Assembly: GCA_964526295.1 (NCBI GenBank)
Contig: CAZGKW010000021.1
Location: forward strand, 1 to 64,000
Source of the DNA: CAZGKW01 sp964526295
GTDB taxonomy: Bacteria; Planctomycetota; Phycisphaerae; FEN-1346
Reading direction: 5' to 3'
Length of the DNA: 64,000 nt
Position numbers and translations under genes: made by a program. Shown in pieces: positions 37,771 through 45,094 of this stretch. The notes beneath the pieces were generated by a model. The model saw only the letters and a list, made by a program, of their open reading frames with translations. It was not told the DNA's origin and made no database searches. How positions within the stretch are numbered: the first letter of the stretch is position 1; every line of letters starts with the position of its first letter.

Positions 37771-38207
37771 GAAGCAGATCCCTCGGACGCCAATACGACC
37801 GCGTCGTAGTCCCACCCGTTGTGCGCACACATCGCCCGTGCGTGGGCGTCCCACGTGGGCTCCTCGCGCTCGCGACCAGCCACGAAGCAGTCGACCGCCA
37901 GGTAGCGCATCGGCCCGCACTCGGCGCGGATGCTGTGCCAGGTTTCCGGGGGAATCAGCACGACCTCTCCCGCTCGGACGGCGTGGCAGGCGTCATCGTC
38001 GCCGAGGGTCAGCGTGCCTCGTCCTTCCAGGATGTAGAAGACCTGCTCGGTATCCTCGTGCCGGTGGCGCGGCGGCGACTGGCCCGGTTCGAGCACGACC
38101 ACGAAGGCCTCCGAGCACCTCGCCTCGGAGCGGTCGAACACGAGGTCGTTCACGTGCGTCGGGAAGCGATATCGCTTGAGCTTTTCTGTGGGGTATATGT
38201 ATGTCAT
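37767..38207 (-). CDS. Cupin-domain protein, first gene of the operon
   Basis: This 146-residue single-domain cupin has the metal-binding motif RHRHEDTEQVFYILEG, in which the two histidines and the glutamate are those that bind Zn, Fe or Mn. The second half-motif has the metal histidine in PPETWHSI. Cupins of this size act as sugar isomerases, epimerases or dioxygenases, for example on keto-uronates. It heads the minus-strand operon, starts at ATG 38207, and overlaps the Gfo gene by four bases. Its role is most likely in catabolism of the released sugar. Confidence 0.8.
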   Translation of the reverse strand: MTYIYPTEKLKRYRFPTHVNDLVFDRSEARCSEAFVVVLEPGQSPPRHRHEDTEQVFYILEGRGTLTLGDDDACHAVRAGEVVLIPPETWHSIRAECGPMRYLAVDCFVAGREREEPTWDAHARAMCAHNGWDYDAVVLASEGSAS

Positions 38208-38231
38208 GTCACGCCTTGCCCGTTCGAGTCG

Positions 38232-38251
38232 TGTAATTTACAGTAGTTACA
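38232..38251. promoter_or_regulatory. Inverted repeat TGTAA-N10-TTACA, candidate operator
   Basis: A five-base inverted repeat is separated by ten bases in an AT-rich patch, 25 bases upstream of the cupin start, in an otherwise GC-rich region. Because the adjacent gene encodes an AraC/LacI-type regulator, it may bind here to control the operon. Confidence 0.45.
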
Positions 38252-38530
38252 TTTGCGACCAGCCTCTTCACCGGCCGGGGGGGGCCTCGCTTCGTCGCCG
38301 CCCGCGCGTCGCGCTCCATGCGCCGCCAGGGCGCCGCCCGGCCGCCGCATACACGCTGCCTTGGAGGCACTCGGCCGTCCGGTCGCCGCGGTCCACCCCG
38401 AGATGCTCCTCGCCACGCTCGTTCAGAAACCTCGTGATCCGCATGTCTGTGGTCTCCTGGCCGGCTTCACGGCGGTTGCCACACGGGGCCTGCCCCAACA
38501 AGATCGCCGTACATTAAACCCGCCCGGGCC

Positions 38531-38559
38531 TTCACTTTCGTGCCAAAGTGTGACACAAT
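38531..38559 (+). promoter_or_regulatory. Promoter of the XylR/AraC-type regulator with internal repeat
   Basis: TTCACT (38531-38536) and CACAAT (38554-38559) are 17 bases apart. The spacer contains CACTTT-N6-AAAGTG, an inverted repeat (38533-38550) that would place a bound regulator over the promoter, so autorepression is plausible. The start codon is about 36 bases downstream. Confidence 0.45.
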
Positions 38560-38594
38560 CGCGTCAGCCCAAGACCAGGGGAAGGACCTGTTGC

Positions 38595-39752
38595 ATGCCA
38601 CAGACGCGGCGCATCGCGCTTGTGCTCTCAGCGACCGACATCTACTCGCACCGGATCAGCGCCGGGATCGGTCAGTACGCCGATGCCCACGAGCCCTGGG
38701 ACTTTTACCTGCACGTGGGCCGCCCGCACAGCCTGGCCGCCGTCGCCGGGTGGCCCGCCGACGGGATCATTACCAACATCGTCGAGCGCGGCTTCGACCA
38801 GGTGATCGCCCGGTCGGGCATCACCGCCATCGCCATCACGAACCGCCGGCCGGAGGGCCCCCTGCCCCGCGTCATCGTCGACGATGTGGCCGTGGCGAAG
38901 ATGGCGGCCGAGCACCTTTGCGGGTGCGGCCTGCGGCACTTCGCTTACCTCGGTCACGCCGACCTGAGGCACGGGGGCTCGGCGATCCGCGGAAAGGCCT
39001 TCGCCGCAGCGGTCGGGGACGCAGGCGGCGTCTGTCGCCTCGGTCGCGCCGCCGAGGTCGGCGGACGGCGGACCTGGGACGCGGCCCAGGACCGACTCGC
39101 CCGCTGGATCGCCGACCTGCCCAGGCCGCTCGGCCTCTTCGCCTATGCCGACTTCGAGGCGTGGCCGGCCGTCCAGGCCTGCCGGCGGATGGGTCTGCGC
39201 GTGCCCGAGGACGTCGCCGTCCTCGGCGCGACGGACGACCCGCTGGTCACGCGCCTGGCAACGCCCCCGCTTTCGAGCATCGCCCTGCCGCTGGAGAAAC
39301 TGGGGTACGAAGCCGCCGCCCTCCTCGACCGGCTGATGCGCGGCCGGAAGCCGCTGGCCGCGCCCGTCAGGGTCCTGCCCGAAACCGTCGTCGCCCGGCG
39401 GTCCACCGAGTTGATGGCCGTCGCGGATGAGGACGTCGTCCGGGCGCTTCGCTACATCGAGGCCAACGCCCGCCGCGCGGTCCCCGTGGACGAGGTCTGC
39501 GAGGCGGCGGCGGCCTCGCGCCGGACGCTCCAGCGCAAGATGCAGGCGATGCTCGGCCGGACCCTCCGCGGCGAAATCCGCCGCGCACGCATCGACCGCG
39601 CCCAACGGCTCCTTCGCGAGACGGACCCGGCCGTGGCCCAGGTCGCGCGGCAATGCGGCTTCCGGCACGTCCCCCACTTCTGTCGCGTCTTCCGCAACGA
39701 GGTCGGCTGCACCCCGTCGGCCTACCGCGCGCGTTACCGGACCGGCGGCTGA
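38595..39752 (+). CDS. XylR-like transcription factor: LacI-type sensor plus AraC helix-turn-helix
   Basis: This 385-residue regulator starts at ATG 38595 with GGGAAGGA eight bases upstream. Residues 1-270 are a LacI-type periplasmic-binding-fold sensor (RVIVDDVAVAKMAAEHL, FAYADFEAWPAVQACRRMGLRVPEDVAVLGATDD). The C-terminal 100 residues are an AraC-type DNA-binding region (VDEVCEAAAASRRTLQRKM, VAQVARQCGFRHVPHFCRVF). The arrangement is that of XylR-like regulators which sense a sugar and activate or repress utilisation genes. It is transcribed away from the long operon and probably controls it in response to a breakdown product of the target polysaccharide. Confidence 0.88.
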   Translation: MPQTRRIALVLSATDIYSHRISAGIGQYADAHEPWDFYLHVGRPHSLAAVAGWPADGIITNIVERGFDQVIARSGITAIAITNRRPEGPLPRVIVDDVAVAKMAAEHLCGCGLRHFAYLGHADLRHGGSAIRGKAFAAAVGDAGGVCRLGRAAEVGGRRTWDAAQDRLARWIADLPRPLGLFAYADFEAWPAVQACRRMGLRVPEDVAVLGATDDPLVTRLATPPLSSIALPLEKLGYEAAALLDRLMRGRKPLAAPVRVLPETVVARRSTELMAVADEDVVRALRYIEANARRAVPVDEVCEAAAASRRTLQRKMQAMLGRTLRGEIRRARIDRAQRLLRETDPAVAQVARQCGFRHVPHFCRVFRNEVGCTPSAYRARYRTGG

Positions 39753-39869
39753 CTTCCCTCCCCCCCGCTCGCCCAAGGAGTCTGGGCACCGGCCCCCGAC
39801 CCGATACACGCAGCAGGACATGCCGGCGGGCACGCCCGGGACCGTCGCCCACTGTCCACGGGCAACGCG

Positions 39870-39998
39870 GTGCGGATCAGCGCCGACTCGGTCGAGGCGG
39901 CCGGCGTCCTCACCGCCAACAAAGGCCTCGTGGTGAAGTTGGACGACCGGTCGGAGTTCCAACTGACCATCGTCCAGAGCAAGGAAGCGAGGGTATGA
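39870..39998 (+). CDS. Small hypothetical ORF, possible remnant
   Basis: The 42-codon frame begins at a GTG and ends at TGA 39996-39998, overlapping the ATG of the next ORF by four bases (ATGA). The sequence (ISADSVEAAGVLTANKGLVV, EFQLTIVQSKEARV) is well composed and not a shadow of the regulator, but no family is recognised. The overlap suggests translational coupling. It may be the 3' end of a larger lost gene, since the frame is open upstream to 39753. Confidence 0.35.
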   Translation: MRISADSVEAAGVLTANKGLVVKLDDRSEFQLTIVQSKEARV

Positions 39999-40309
39999 CC
40001 ATGGCGAGCACGGGACGACGCGAACATCGGATCGAGCACCAGGACTGGTACGCCACGCAGTTGGGCCGCAGCGTGGTCGTCAAGGACCGGGCGCTCGTGG
40101 TCCTCCGGCCGCCGGCGGCGTGGGGCGAGGAGTGGGGCTGGAACTTCACCGAGGGCGGCATCGTCCTCGAACGGACCGCCGGCCGCGAGTTCGTAGCGAA
40201 GGAAGACGCCTGGGACAGGACTTGCCGCCGACAGCCCCTGACCGTCAACGCACGTCCCTGCCAGCCAGGGACTGCCGGTCCGACGGGCGGGCGTTGCGGG
40301 GTGGCCTGA
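39995..40309 (+). CDS. Hypothetical protein in small accessory module
   Basis: This 104-residue protein starts at ATG 39995, with a purine-rich stretch (GCGAGGG) just upstream. The N-terminal two thirds (HRIEHQDWYATQLGRSVVVK, ALVVLRPPAAWGEEWGWNFT) look protein-like, while the last 30 residues are less so. I do not recognise a family. It overlaps the small ORF before it and probably the gene after it, so the three may have been one operon. Context suggests mobile-element cargo or a remnant. Confidence 0.4.
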   Translation: MTMASTGRREHRIEHQDWYATQLGRSVVVKDRALVVLRPPAAWGEEWGWNFTEGGIVLERTAGREFVAKEDAWDRTCRRQPLTVNARPCQPGTAGPTGGRCGVA

Positions 40310-40731
40310 CCCGCGCAGAAAAACCGGACAGCGCAAACAAACTGTGCCTTCCGCCCGCGACGGTCGCCATTCACATCCCGATGACGTTCCGCCGCCGCAG
40401 CGGCCGCAAGGAGATCGTCCTTCCCGAGGGCGCCGCTCAGCCCCAGGCCGACGAGCCCGCCGCGCCGTCGCCGCTCCTTCTCGCCATCGCCCGCGCCCAC
40501 CGCTGGCAGGAGATGCTCGATTCGGGCGAGGTGGCTTCCATCACCGACATCGCCAAGCGCCTCAAGGTTGACCCCGCGCACGTCAGCCGCACCCTCGTGC
40601 TCGCCGCGCTGGCACCCGACCTGGTCGAGGCCGTCCTGGCCGACGCAGATCCCGCCGACCTCTCGGTCGCGCGGCTCGTCCGCGACCTGCCGCCTCGCTG
40701 GGACCAGCAGCGCGAAGTGCTGGGCTTCTGA
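40294..40731 (+). CDS. HTH-like protein of the recombinase-associated type
   Basis: Up to 145 residues; the start codon is uncertain (TTG 40294 or ATG 40381). The sequence MTFRRRSGRKEIVLPEG and then HRWQEMLDSGEVASITDIAK, VDPAHVSRTLVLAALAPDLVE, and DLPPRWDQQREVLGF matches, from memory, a small helix-turn-helix family (parB-like helices) that commonly lies beside large serine site-specific recombinases and DUF2924 proteins in mobile modules. No recombinase is visible in the window. It probably marks a degraded integrated element. The end is followed by 132 bases before the next, opposing gene. Confidence 0.55.
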   Translation: MRGGLTRAEKPDSANKLCLPPATVAIHIPMTFRRRSGRKEIVLPEGAAQPQADEPAAPSPLLLAIARAHRWQEMLDSGEVASITDIAKRLKVDPAHVSRTLVLAALAPDLVEAVLADADPADLSVARLVRDLPPRWDQQREVLGF

Positions 40732-40863
40732 AGTGCTTCCGTGCCCCAACTGCCCGTTCGGGTCCTGCAAGCGCCGGGAGACCCACTGCATGGTGCGCCA
40801 GCCCAGAGCGCCTCTCCGGCGGCAACCGTCTTCGGGAAAGCCGTCCTGCGCTCTTGGTCCGGC

Positions 40864-41835
40864 TCAGCCTTCGGATGCGGATTGCGCGCCCCACAGCACG
40901 CCCTGGCCCCCCGGGGCGGCCTGCTGCCGTGCCGCCGCACGCGTCAGATGGCACCGGTCGCTCGTCAGATCGGGATTCTTGCAGCCGCACACATGGACGT
41001 GAATGCCATGCTCGGCTGCGAGACGGCGCAGCCGCTCGAATCCCGCGCGGCGAAGCGCCTCGGGCAGCGCGAGACCCCCGCCCGCGCCGCCGCGTAGCCG
41101 GAAACGTTTCCCCTCCGCATACGGCGCGAGAATCTGCGCCACGAGCGAGCCGTCGGCAATGTGGCGTTTCAGACTGGCTGCGATGGCCGGGCGGAGAAAG
41201 AGGTAACTGGCGGCCATGTCGGTCGCCCCGCGCTCACGCGCGGCAGCCAAAAGGTCTCGGAGGCCCGGTTGGGCATCGGTGACCCCATGAGTCATCGGGT
41301 CGGCGCGGACCGACACGTTGACGCCCGCCTCCCCGAGGCGCGCGATGCCGCGAAGCCGGTCGCTCACCGGTGCCGCGCCCGGTTCAAGAGCCGCTCGCAG
41401 GCCGTCGTCCAGCGTCGTCAAGCCGACCTGCGCCGAGACGCAACCCCGGTGGCGGCTGAACAGGTCGAGAAAGCGGTCTGGAATGGCCCCCTTGGTGACG
41501 AATTCGACGCCGACCTCCAGGACGGCCGCCATCGACCGGTAGGACTCTTCGAGGATCGCTTCGACGGGCTGAAAGGCATCGCAGGACGGAGAGAAGTAGA
41601 CCGCGTGGGGGCGACGGCGCTTGCGCGCCAGTTCCCTTCCGATCCGCTCCGCGGTGTCGCGGTAGACAAGGACCGTGCCCTCACCAGGGTACTGCGAGTA
41701 CCCACGGCCGTAGCAGTAGATGCACCCGTGCGCGCAGCCGCTCGTTACGTTGACCGTCGGCACCCCGGCGAGGCACGCCAGGCCCGAGGGCGTCAGCACC
41801 GCACCGCGGCGCTCAATGAAGCGGACGTTCACCAC
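40864..41835 (-). CDS. Radical SAM protein of the spore-photoproduct-lyase-like (SPL) family
   Basis: This 323-residue cytoplasmic protein starts at GTG 41835, with GGAGG five bases upstream. The iron-sulfur motif CAHGCIYCYGR (CxxxCxxC) follows the N-terminal segment PTVNVTSGC. Later strands (VYFSPSCDAFQPVE, VEFVTKGAIPDRFLDLF, VSAQVGLTTLDDGLR) are those of SplB-like radical SAM proteins found in many non-spore-forming bacteria. A C-terminal cysteine pair (HVCGCKNPDLTSDRCHL) may bind another cluster. True DNA-photoproduct repair is not implied; most such homologues have unknown substrates. Its neighbours give no further clue. Confidence 0.75.
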   Translation of the reverse strand: MVNVRFIERRGAVLTPSGLACLAGVPTVNVTSGCAHGCIYCYGRGYSQYPGEGTVLVYRDTAERIGRELARKRRRPHAVYFSPSCDAFQPVEAILEESYRSMAAVLEVGVEFVTKGAIPDRFLDLFSRHRGCVSAQVGLTTLDDGLRAALEPGAAPVSDRLRGIARLGEAGVNVSVRADPMTHGVTDAQPGLRDLLAAARERGATDMAASYLFLRPAIAASLKRHIADGSLVAQILAPYAEGKRFRLRGGAGGGLALPEALRRAGFERLRRLAAEHGIHVHVCGCKNPDLTSDRCHLTRAAARQQAAPGGQGVLWGAQSASEG

Positions 41836-41948
41836 ACGCGCCTCCCTGGCAGACAGGGCGCAAGATCCCGACGAGTCACACAGAGCAGATGCCCCGAGTG
41901 AGCGCGCCGGCCGTCGGCGGCGACGACCTGGCGCGCCCTGGACCTGCT

Positions 41949-43325
41949 TCAGATTCCTCCGAGATTCACCCTGTTGTATCCGACGGCGGTCAGTCGCTGG
42001 TTGGCGCGGTAGAACCGGCTGGCGTAGCGAGCGGCCGCCTCGGGCGTATCTTCGGCGCTGAGGTCGGCCCAGATCGCCAACGTGCCGTCGGCGTGGTATG
42101 AGAGCAACTGCTCGCCCGGGTGGTCGATGAACTTGCTTGCCAGCGCCACCGGGCCGCCAAGCTGGCCCAGCACCTCGCCATGGCGGCCGAGAACCGTCCC
42201 GCCGCGACTGGCCCGGCCGACCACCAGTTCGTGCAGGCCGTCGCCATTGAGGTCCACCGGCAGCGTGCCGTACGTGCTGAAGCCCGGCTCGACCGGCCGG
42301 CCCGTGAGCACATCGAACGCAAACTCCTGCACGCCGCTATGGTGACGGCCGTCGGGCCCGCAGGACTTCTGGTCGATCCAGATGGCCGAGGCGATCTGCC
42401 GACCATCGTCGCCCAGCCGCGCCACCCAGCCCATGTCGATGTGGCCGCTGTCGACGTGCCCCCACAGCCGCCGCCCCTGCGCATCGAACGTCACCACGCG
42501 CGGCGAGGCCGCCGGATCGCTCTCGCGACAGGTGTACAGCAGCCACCGCCCCGCGTCGCGGTCCCAGACCGGCTGCACCACGTCGCTGTGGCCGCGATAG
42601 CTGTCTCGGTCGCAGCAGAACATCTCGCGGCCGTCGTCGAGGCGGATGCATCGCTCGCCCCACATCAGCTCGTCGGAGCCGTCGCCGTCGATGTCCACCA
42701 CGGGGCACATGTGGCTGCCCCGCGCGCCGGGGGCGTCGTCGGCGATCAGCGTCTCCCACCGCAGTGACATGTCCGGCCGGTAGCCCCGCAGGCACAGCCG
42801 CGCGTAGGTGCCCGTGGCCATCACCAGCACCGGCTCGCCGCCGACGTGCCCGCCGACGATGAAGTACCGGAACGCTTTGCCCAGAGCCAGATCGTAGCCG
42901 TTGTCGATCGGCCAGTCCCGCTGCCCCGCACAGCTGCCCGTGCGCACGTCCACCTTCTCCAGGCAGTAGTGCCGCAACGCCAGCGGGTGAGCGGCATCAC
43001 GGTTGTTCACGAAGTAGATTTCATCGACGCCGTCGCCATCGAGGTCGAAGGCCAGCACCGGGCAGAACCACATGCCGGGGACGACCCCCTTGCCAAGGTC
43101 GCGCTTCCAGAGCACTTCGCCACCGGTGGTGAAGAGAATGAGCTTCAGCGTGTCCGTCGGAAAGAAGAACATGTCCACGTACGGGTCGACGTCGAAGTCG
43201 GCCGCGTAGGCCGCAAGAATGGGGCGCGGCCGCCCCGGCCCGAGGTTCACGGGCACGGCGCGGCACTGGCCGATCGACGTGCCCACGTTCAACCTGGCGA
43301 CAATCCGAAGATCGGGTCTGCTCAT
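41949..43325 (-). CDS. FG-GAP/PQQ-like propeller protein, rhamnogalacturonan-lyase-like
   Basis: This 458-residue protein has no signal peptide from the chosen ATG at 43325 (two more start codons lie within 21 bases upstream). It contains calcium-binding DxDxDG repeats: FDLDGDGVDEIYFV, VDIDGDGSDELMWG, and VDLNGDGLHELVVG. These are typical of propeller domains in PL11-type rhamnogalacturonan lyases and integrin-like proteins. The N-terminal lyase sandwich of PL11 is not seen, so the product is better called a propeller with unknown activity. It has its own promoter and palindrome upstream and is transcribed toward the radical SAM gene. Confidence 0.7.
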   Translation of the reverse strand: MSRPDLRIVARLNVGTSIGQCRAVPVNLGPGRPRPILAAYAADFDVDPYVDMFFFPTDTLKLILFTTGGEVLWKRDLGKGVVPGMWFCPVLAFDLDGDGVDEIYFVNNRDAAHPLALRHYCLEKVDVRTGSCAGQRDWPIDNGYDLALGKAFRYFIVGGHVGGEPVLVMATGTYARLCLRGYRPDMSLRWETLIADDAPGARGSHMCPVVDIDGDGSDELMWGERCIRLDDGREMFCCDRDSYRGHSDVVQPVWDRDAGRWLLYTCRESDPAASPRVVTFDAQGRRLWGHVDSGHIDMGWVARLGDDGRQIASAIWIDQKSCGPDGRHHSGVQEFAFDVLTGRPVEPGFSTYGTLPVDLNGDGLHELVVGRASRGGTVLGRHGEVLGQLGGPVALASKFIDHPGEQLLSYHADGTLAIWADLSAEDTPEAAARYASRFYRANQRLTAVGYNRVNLGGI

Positions 43326-43460
43326 GCGAGGCATTCTCTCCACCATAGTCGCCTGTGTCAAAGCCGATGGCCCCACCGACCTGGCCACGGAACGTTCCCG
43401 GCCTCGCCTGCAACGACAGTTACAGCGCCGCCCCGCCGGGGCCAGGCGGAGATGCCCCGG

Positions 43461-43490
43461 AGAATAAAGAAAAACGAACACAGAAGGCAA
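43461..43490 (-). promoter_or_regulatory. Sigma-70-like promoter for the propeller gene
   Basis: Read on the minus strand, TTGCCT (43490-43485) and TATTCT (43466-43461) are separated by 18 bases. The predicted transcript would have a leader of about 130 bases. The region is markedly AT-rich compared with its surroundings. Confidence 0.4.
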
Positions 43491-43521
43491 GGTTCTTGCC
43501 AGACCGATGTTTCTTGTTGAT

Positions 43522-43533
43522 GCATACGTATGC
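43522..43533. promoter_or_regulatory. Perfect 12-bp palindrome GCATACGTATGC, candidate operator
   Basis: The palindrome lies about 32 bases upstream of the -35 element of the propeller promoter. The ATACGTAT core is of the kind recognised by GntR- or LacI-family regulators. No regulator gene adjoins it. It could also be a chance site. Confidence 0.4.
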
Positions 43534-43592
43534 GTGAGACGGTAATGGACATGACCGCATGGCTCATGGCGACGCTGCCATTGGTGGTACTG

Positions 43593-43778
43593 TTAACGAT
43601 CTGCGGCGGCTTCGGAGGGGTGTTCTTCCTCGAACACGAGCGAAACGGGGCGTCGCGCGGCCGTCCAGGCGGCCCCTGTGGCATCCTGATGGCGTTGCAC
43701 GCGGGCGGGGGCGTCTTCGGTGTGGCCGACGTAGTAGCTGCTATCGCTACAGCGCAGGATGTAGACGAACCAAGCCAA
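43593..43778 (-). pseudogene. GIY-YIG nuclease domain, 3' truncated
   Basis: This 61-residue remnant begins at TTG 43778 (GAGGGG upstream). It contains WFVYILRCSDSSYYVGHTED, the double YIL/YYVG element that gives the family its name, and GAAWTAARRPVSLVFEEEHP. Related small nucleases are about 90-100 residues and continue with an arginine-rich tail (RERQ, KKEAL type). Here a stop comes after SEAAADR, so the last third is missing. It lies downstream of ssrA, on the same strand, at the edge of the accessory region. Confidence 0.6.
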
Positions 43779-43794
43779 GATGCCCCTCGGCTCC

Positions 43795-43807
43795 CATTCG
43801 ACTCGCG
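43795..43807 (+). repeat. Extra copy of 13-bp palindrome arm CATTCGACTCGCG
   Basis: It is identical to the left arm of the hairpin beside ssrA (43920-43932), and lies inside the intergenic leader of the GIY-YIG remnant. Three occurrences within 165 bases, counting both arms of the hairpin, suggest a dispersed palindromic repeat. Confidence 0.6.
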
Positions 43808-43919
43808 GCCTACTTGAGAGTGTGGCCCTTCCCCAAAGGAGAATGGCCTGCCATGAGCGAGCGTGGGCGGCCCGGATAGCGGGGCAAAACGCCCCTCGAC
43901 TCGCTCCGCTCGCTCGGGA

Positions 43920-43959
43920 CATTCGACTCGCGAGGGCTTTCGCCCACGCGAGTCGAATG
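43920..43959 (-). repeat. Hairpin next to ssrA 3' end, possible terminator or REP-like element
   Basis: The 13-bp arms CATTCGACTCGCG and CGCGAGTCGAATG, plus an inner GGGC/GCCC pair, form a near-perfect stem with a short loop. It overlaps the final two bases of the mature tmRNA. It has no T-run, so it is not a standard intrinsic terminator. It may still act in 3' processing, and the same arm is repeated nearby. Confidence 0.6.
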
Positions 43960-44311
43960 GAGGCGGGGGGAATCGAACCCCCGTCCGGTTGCCCGTGACC
44001 CGAAGCGTCTACGCGAGTAGTCGGTCTACTGGGTCTCGGCGGATACGGCTCCGACCGACAGGGTCCATTTCCGCCCAGCCGGGACTGAAGGTCTTACCGG
44101 CGTCGCTCCCGGCGAACTGGCCGGCCAGCCCGCGTATCGGCGTCCCTCGGCGGCCCGCGGGCGAGCCACCAGGGACGTGGCAACCTTGGTTAGGCCGCCA
44201 GCTTCATGCCAGTGTTGGCATTTGTGTGTTGCCGGTGGATTAGAGAGGAAACCGACACCCTCTTCGCGCAACCTCGGGCCCGCTAAGGCCCCGTCGAATC
44301 CAGTCGCCCCC
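43958..44311 (-). ncRNA. ssrA: tmRNA (ssrA), complete
   Basis: The 354-base RNA begins GGGGGCGACTGGATTCGACG, the standard tmRNA opening, and ends with a T-arm-like segment (ACGGGGGTTCGATTCCCCC) and a seven-base acceptor pairing with a G-U at position three. CCA is not encoded. Transfer-messenger RNA rescues stalled ribosomes by tagging nascent chains for degradation. The most likely tag frame ends in TGMKLAA and TAA (near 44187-44200), consistent with the usual LAA end. The start of the tag is uncertain; GCC AAC would give an alanine resume codon. A strong promoter lies upstream. Confidence 0.93.
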
Positions 44312-44334
44312 ACTTGACAGGTCGACTGCACACC

Positions 44335-44363
44335 ATTATATCGCCCGGTTCCGGTCCCGACAA
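44335..44363 (-). promoter_or_regulatory. Strong promoter of ssrA
   Basis: On the minus strand TTGTCG (44363-44358) and a perfect TATAAT (44340-44335) are separated by 17 bases. Transcription should begin near 44328, giving a leader of about 17 bases to be trimmed by RNase P. Confidence 0.75.
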
Positions 44364-44417
44364 CCACCTTCAGCGCCACACGGCGCCCCTCGGCGGACCG
44401 CCAACCCACAGCCGTCG

Positions 44418-45092
44418 TCACTTCCCCCCTTTCTCCTCCTCTTCCGACAGGCGGGCCTGGTAGATAATGCCGATGATCGCCGGGATGCCCACCAGCACCG
44501 GCAGGAGGAACCGCTTTGCCTCCAGGCCGCGGACGACGGCCTCCCCCACCGACGGGGCGGCCATCGCCAGGGCCACCACCCCGGCCACGACCAGGTGGGC
44601 CCCGATCACCGCCGTCATGAAGATGATCAGCGGCCGGAAGAGCAGCATCGCCAGCACCAGCCCCGCGACAAACCCCACGCCCCCCGCCACGAGCAGCGCC
44701 GCCGGGTCCTCCGCCCACGGATACACGATCACCGTGGCCAGCAGGCCCCCGGCCAGGCCGCCGAACGTCATGGCCGCGTACTTGACGAGCGGCCAAGCCA
44801 CCGCCGCCAGCACCACGCCGCCGACGACCATCCCGACCAGTGGATGCACCTCGACGACCTCGGCGACGATCTGCCCGGCCACCACCCCGGCGATGGCGGC
44901 GTAGACGACGACCATCCCCTTGAAGAGGCGCAGGCCGTAGAACAGGGAGACCATCCCCAGGGGGACGAACAGGACCGCCTGCCACGTCGCGACGTCGCCG
45001 AGCTGGCGGGGAAACTCTTGGACGAACGCCTCGACGGCCCGGGCGATCTGCTCCAGGTCGACGGGCAGGTTTTCGAGGACCGGGGCCGCCAT
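44418..45092 (-). CDS. Polytopic membrane protein, DUF4203/TMEM198-like
   Basis: This 224-residue protein has about six or seven hydrophobic segments (VLFVPLGMVSLFYGLRLFKG, VHPLVGMVVGGVVLAAVAWP, VAGGVGFVAGLVLAMLLFRP) and short charged ends. The glycine-rich pairing of helices resembles DUF4203/TMEM198-type proteins, whose function is unknown. The ATG at 45092 follows the stop of the upstream membrane gene by two bases, so they are translated together. It ends before a 100-base gap leading to ssrA. Confidence 0.7.
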   Translation of the reverse strand: MAAPVLENLPVDLEQIARAVEAFVQEFPRQLGDVATWQAVLFVPLGMVSLFYGLRLFKGMVVVYAAIAGVVAGQIVAEVVEVHPLVGMVVGGVVLAAVAWPLVKYAAMTFGGLAGGLLATVIVYPWAEDPAALLVAGGVGFVAGLVLAMLLFRPLIIFMTAVIGAHLVVAGVVALAMAAPSVGEAVVRGLEAKRFLLPVLVGIPAIIGIIYQARLSEEEEKGGK

Positions 45093-45094
45093 GG

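Larger units (their letters stand above)
38208..38594. other. Divergent control region between operon and regulator
   Basis: These 387 bases without a gene separate the minus-strand operon from the plus-strand AraC-type regulator. They contain an inverted repeat near the operon start and a promoter with an operator-like repeat in front of the regulator, each described separately. The middle is GC-rich with no convincing ORF or RNA. Confidence 0.6.

Noticed and set aside
40741..41097. Plus-strand frame with CPNCPFGSC-like opening after the recombinase-associated gene
   Set aside because: No proper start or family, and most lies opposite the radical SAM gene.
43530..43817. Plus-strand 95-residue frame with a hydrophobic start
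   Set aside because: Most of it is opposite the GIY-YIG remnant, whose motif is recognisable; only the first 20 residues look membrane-like.
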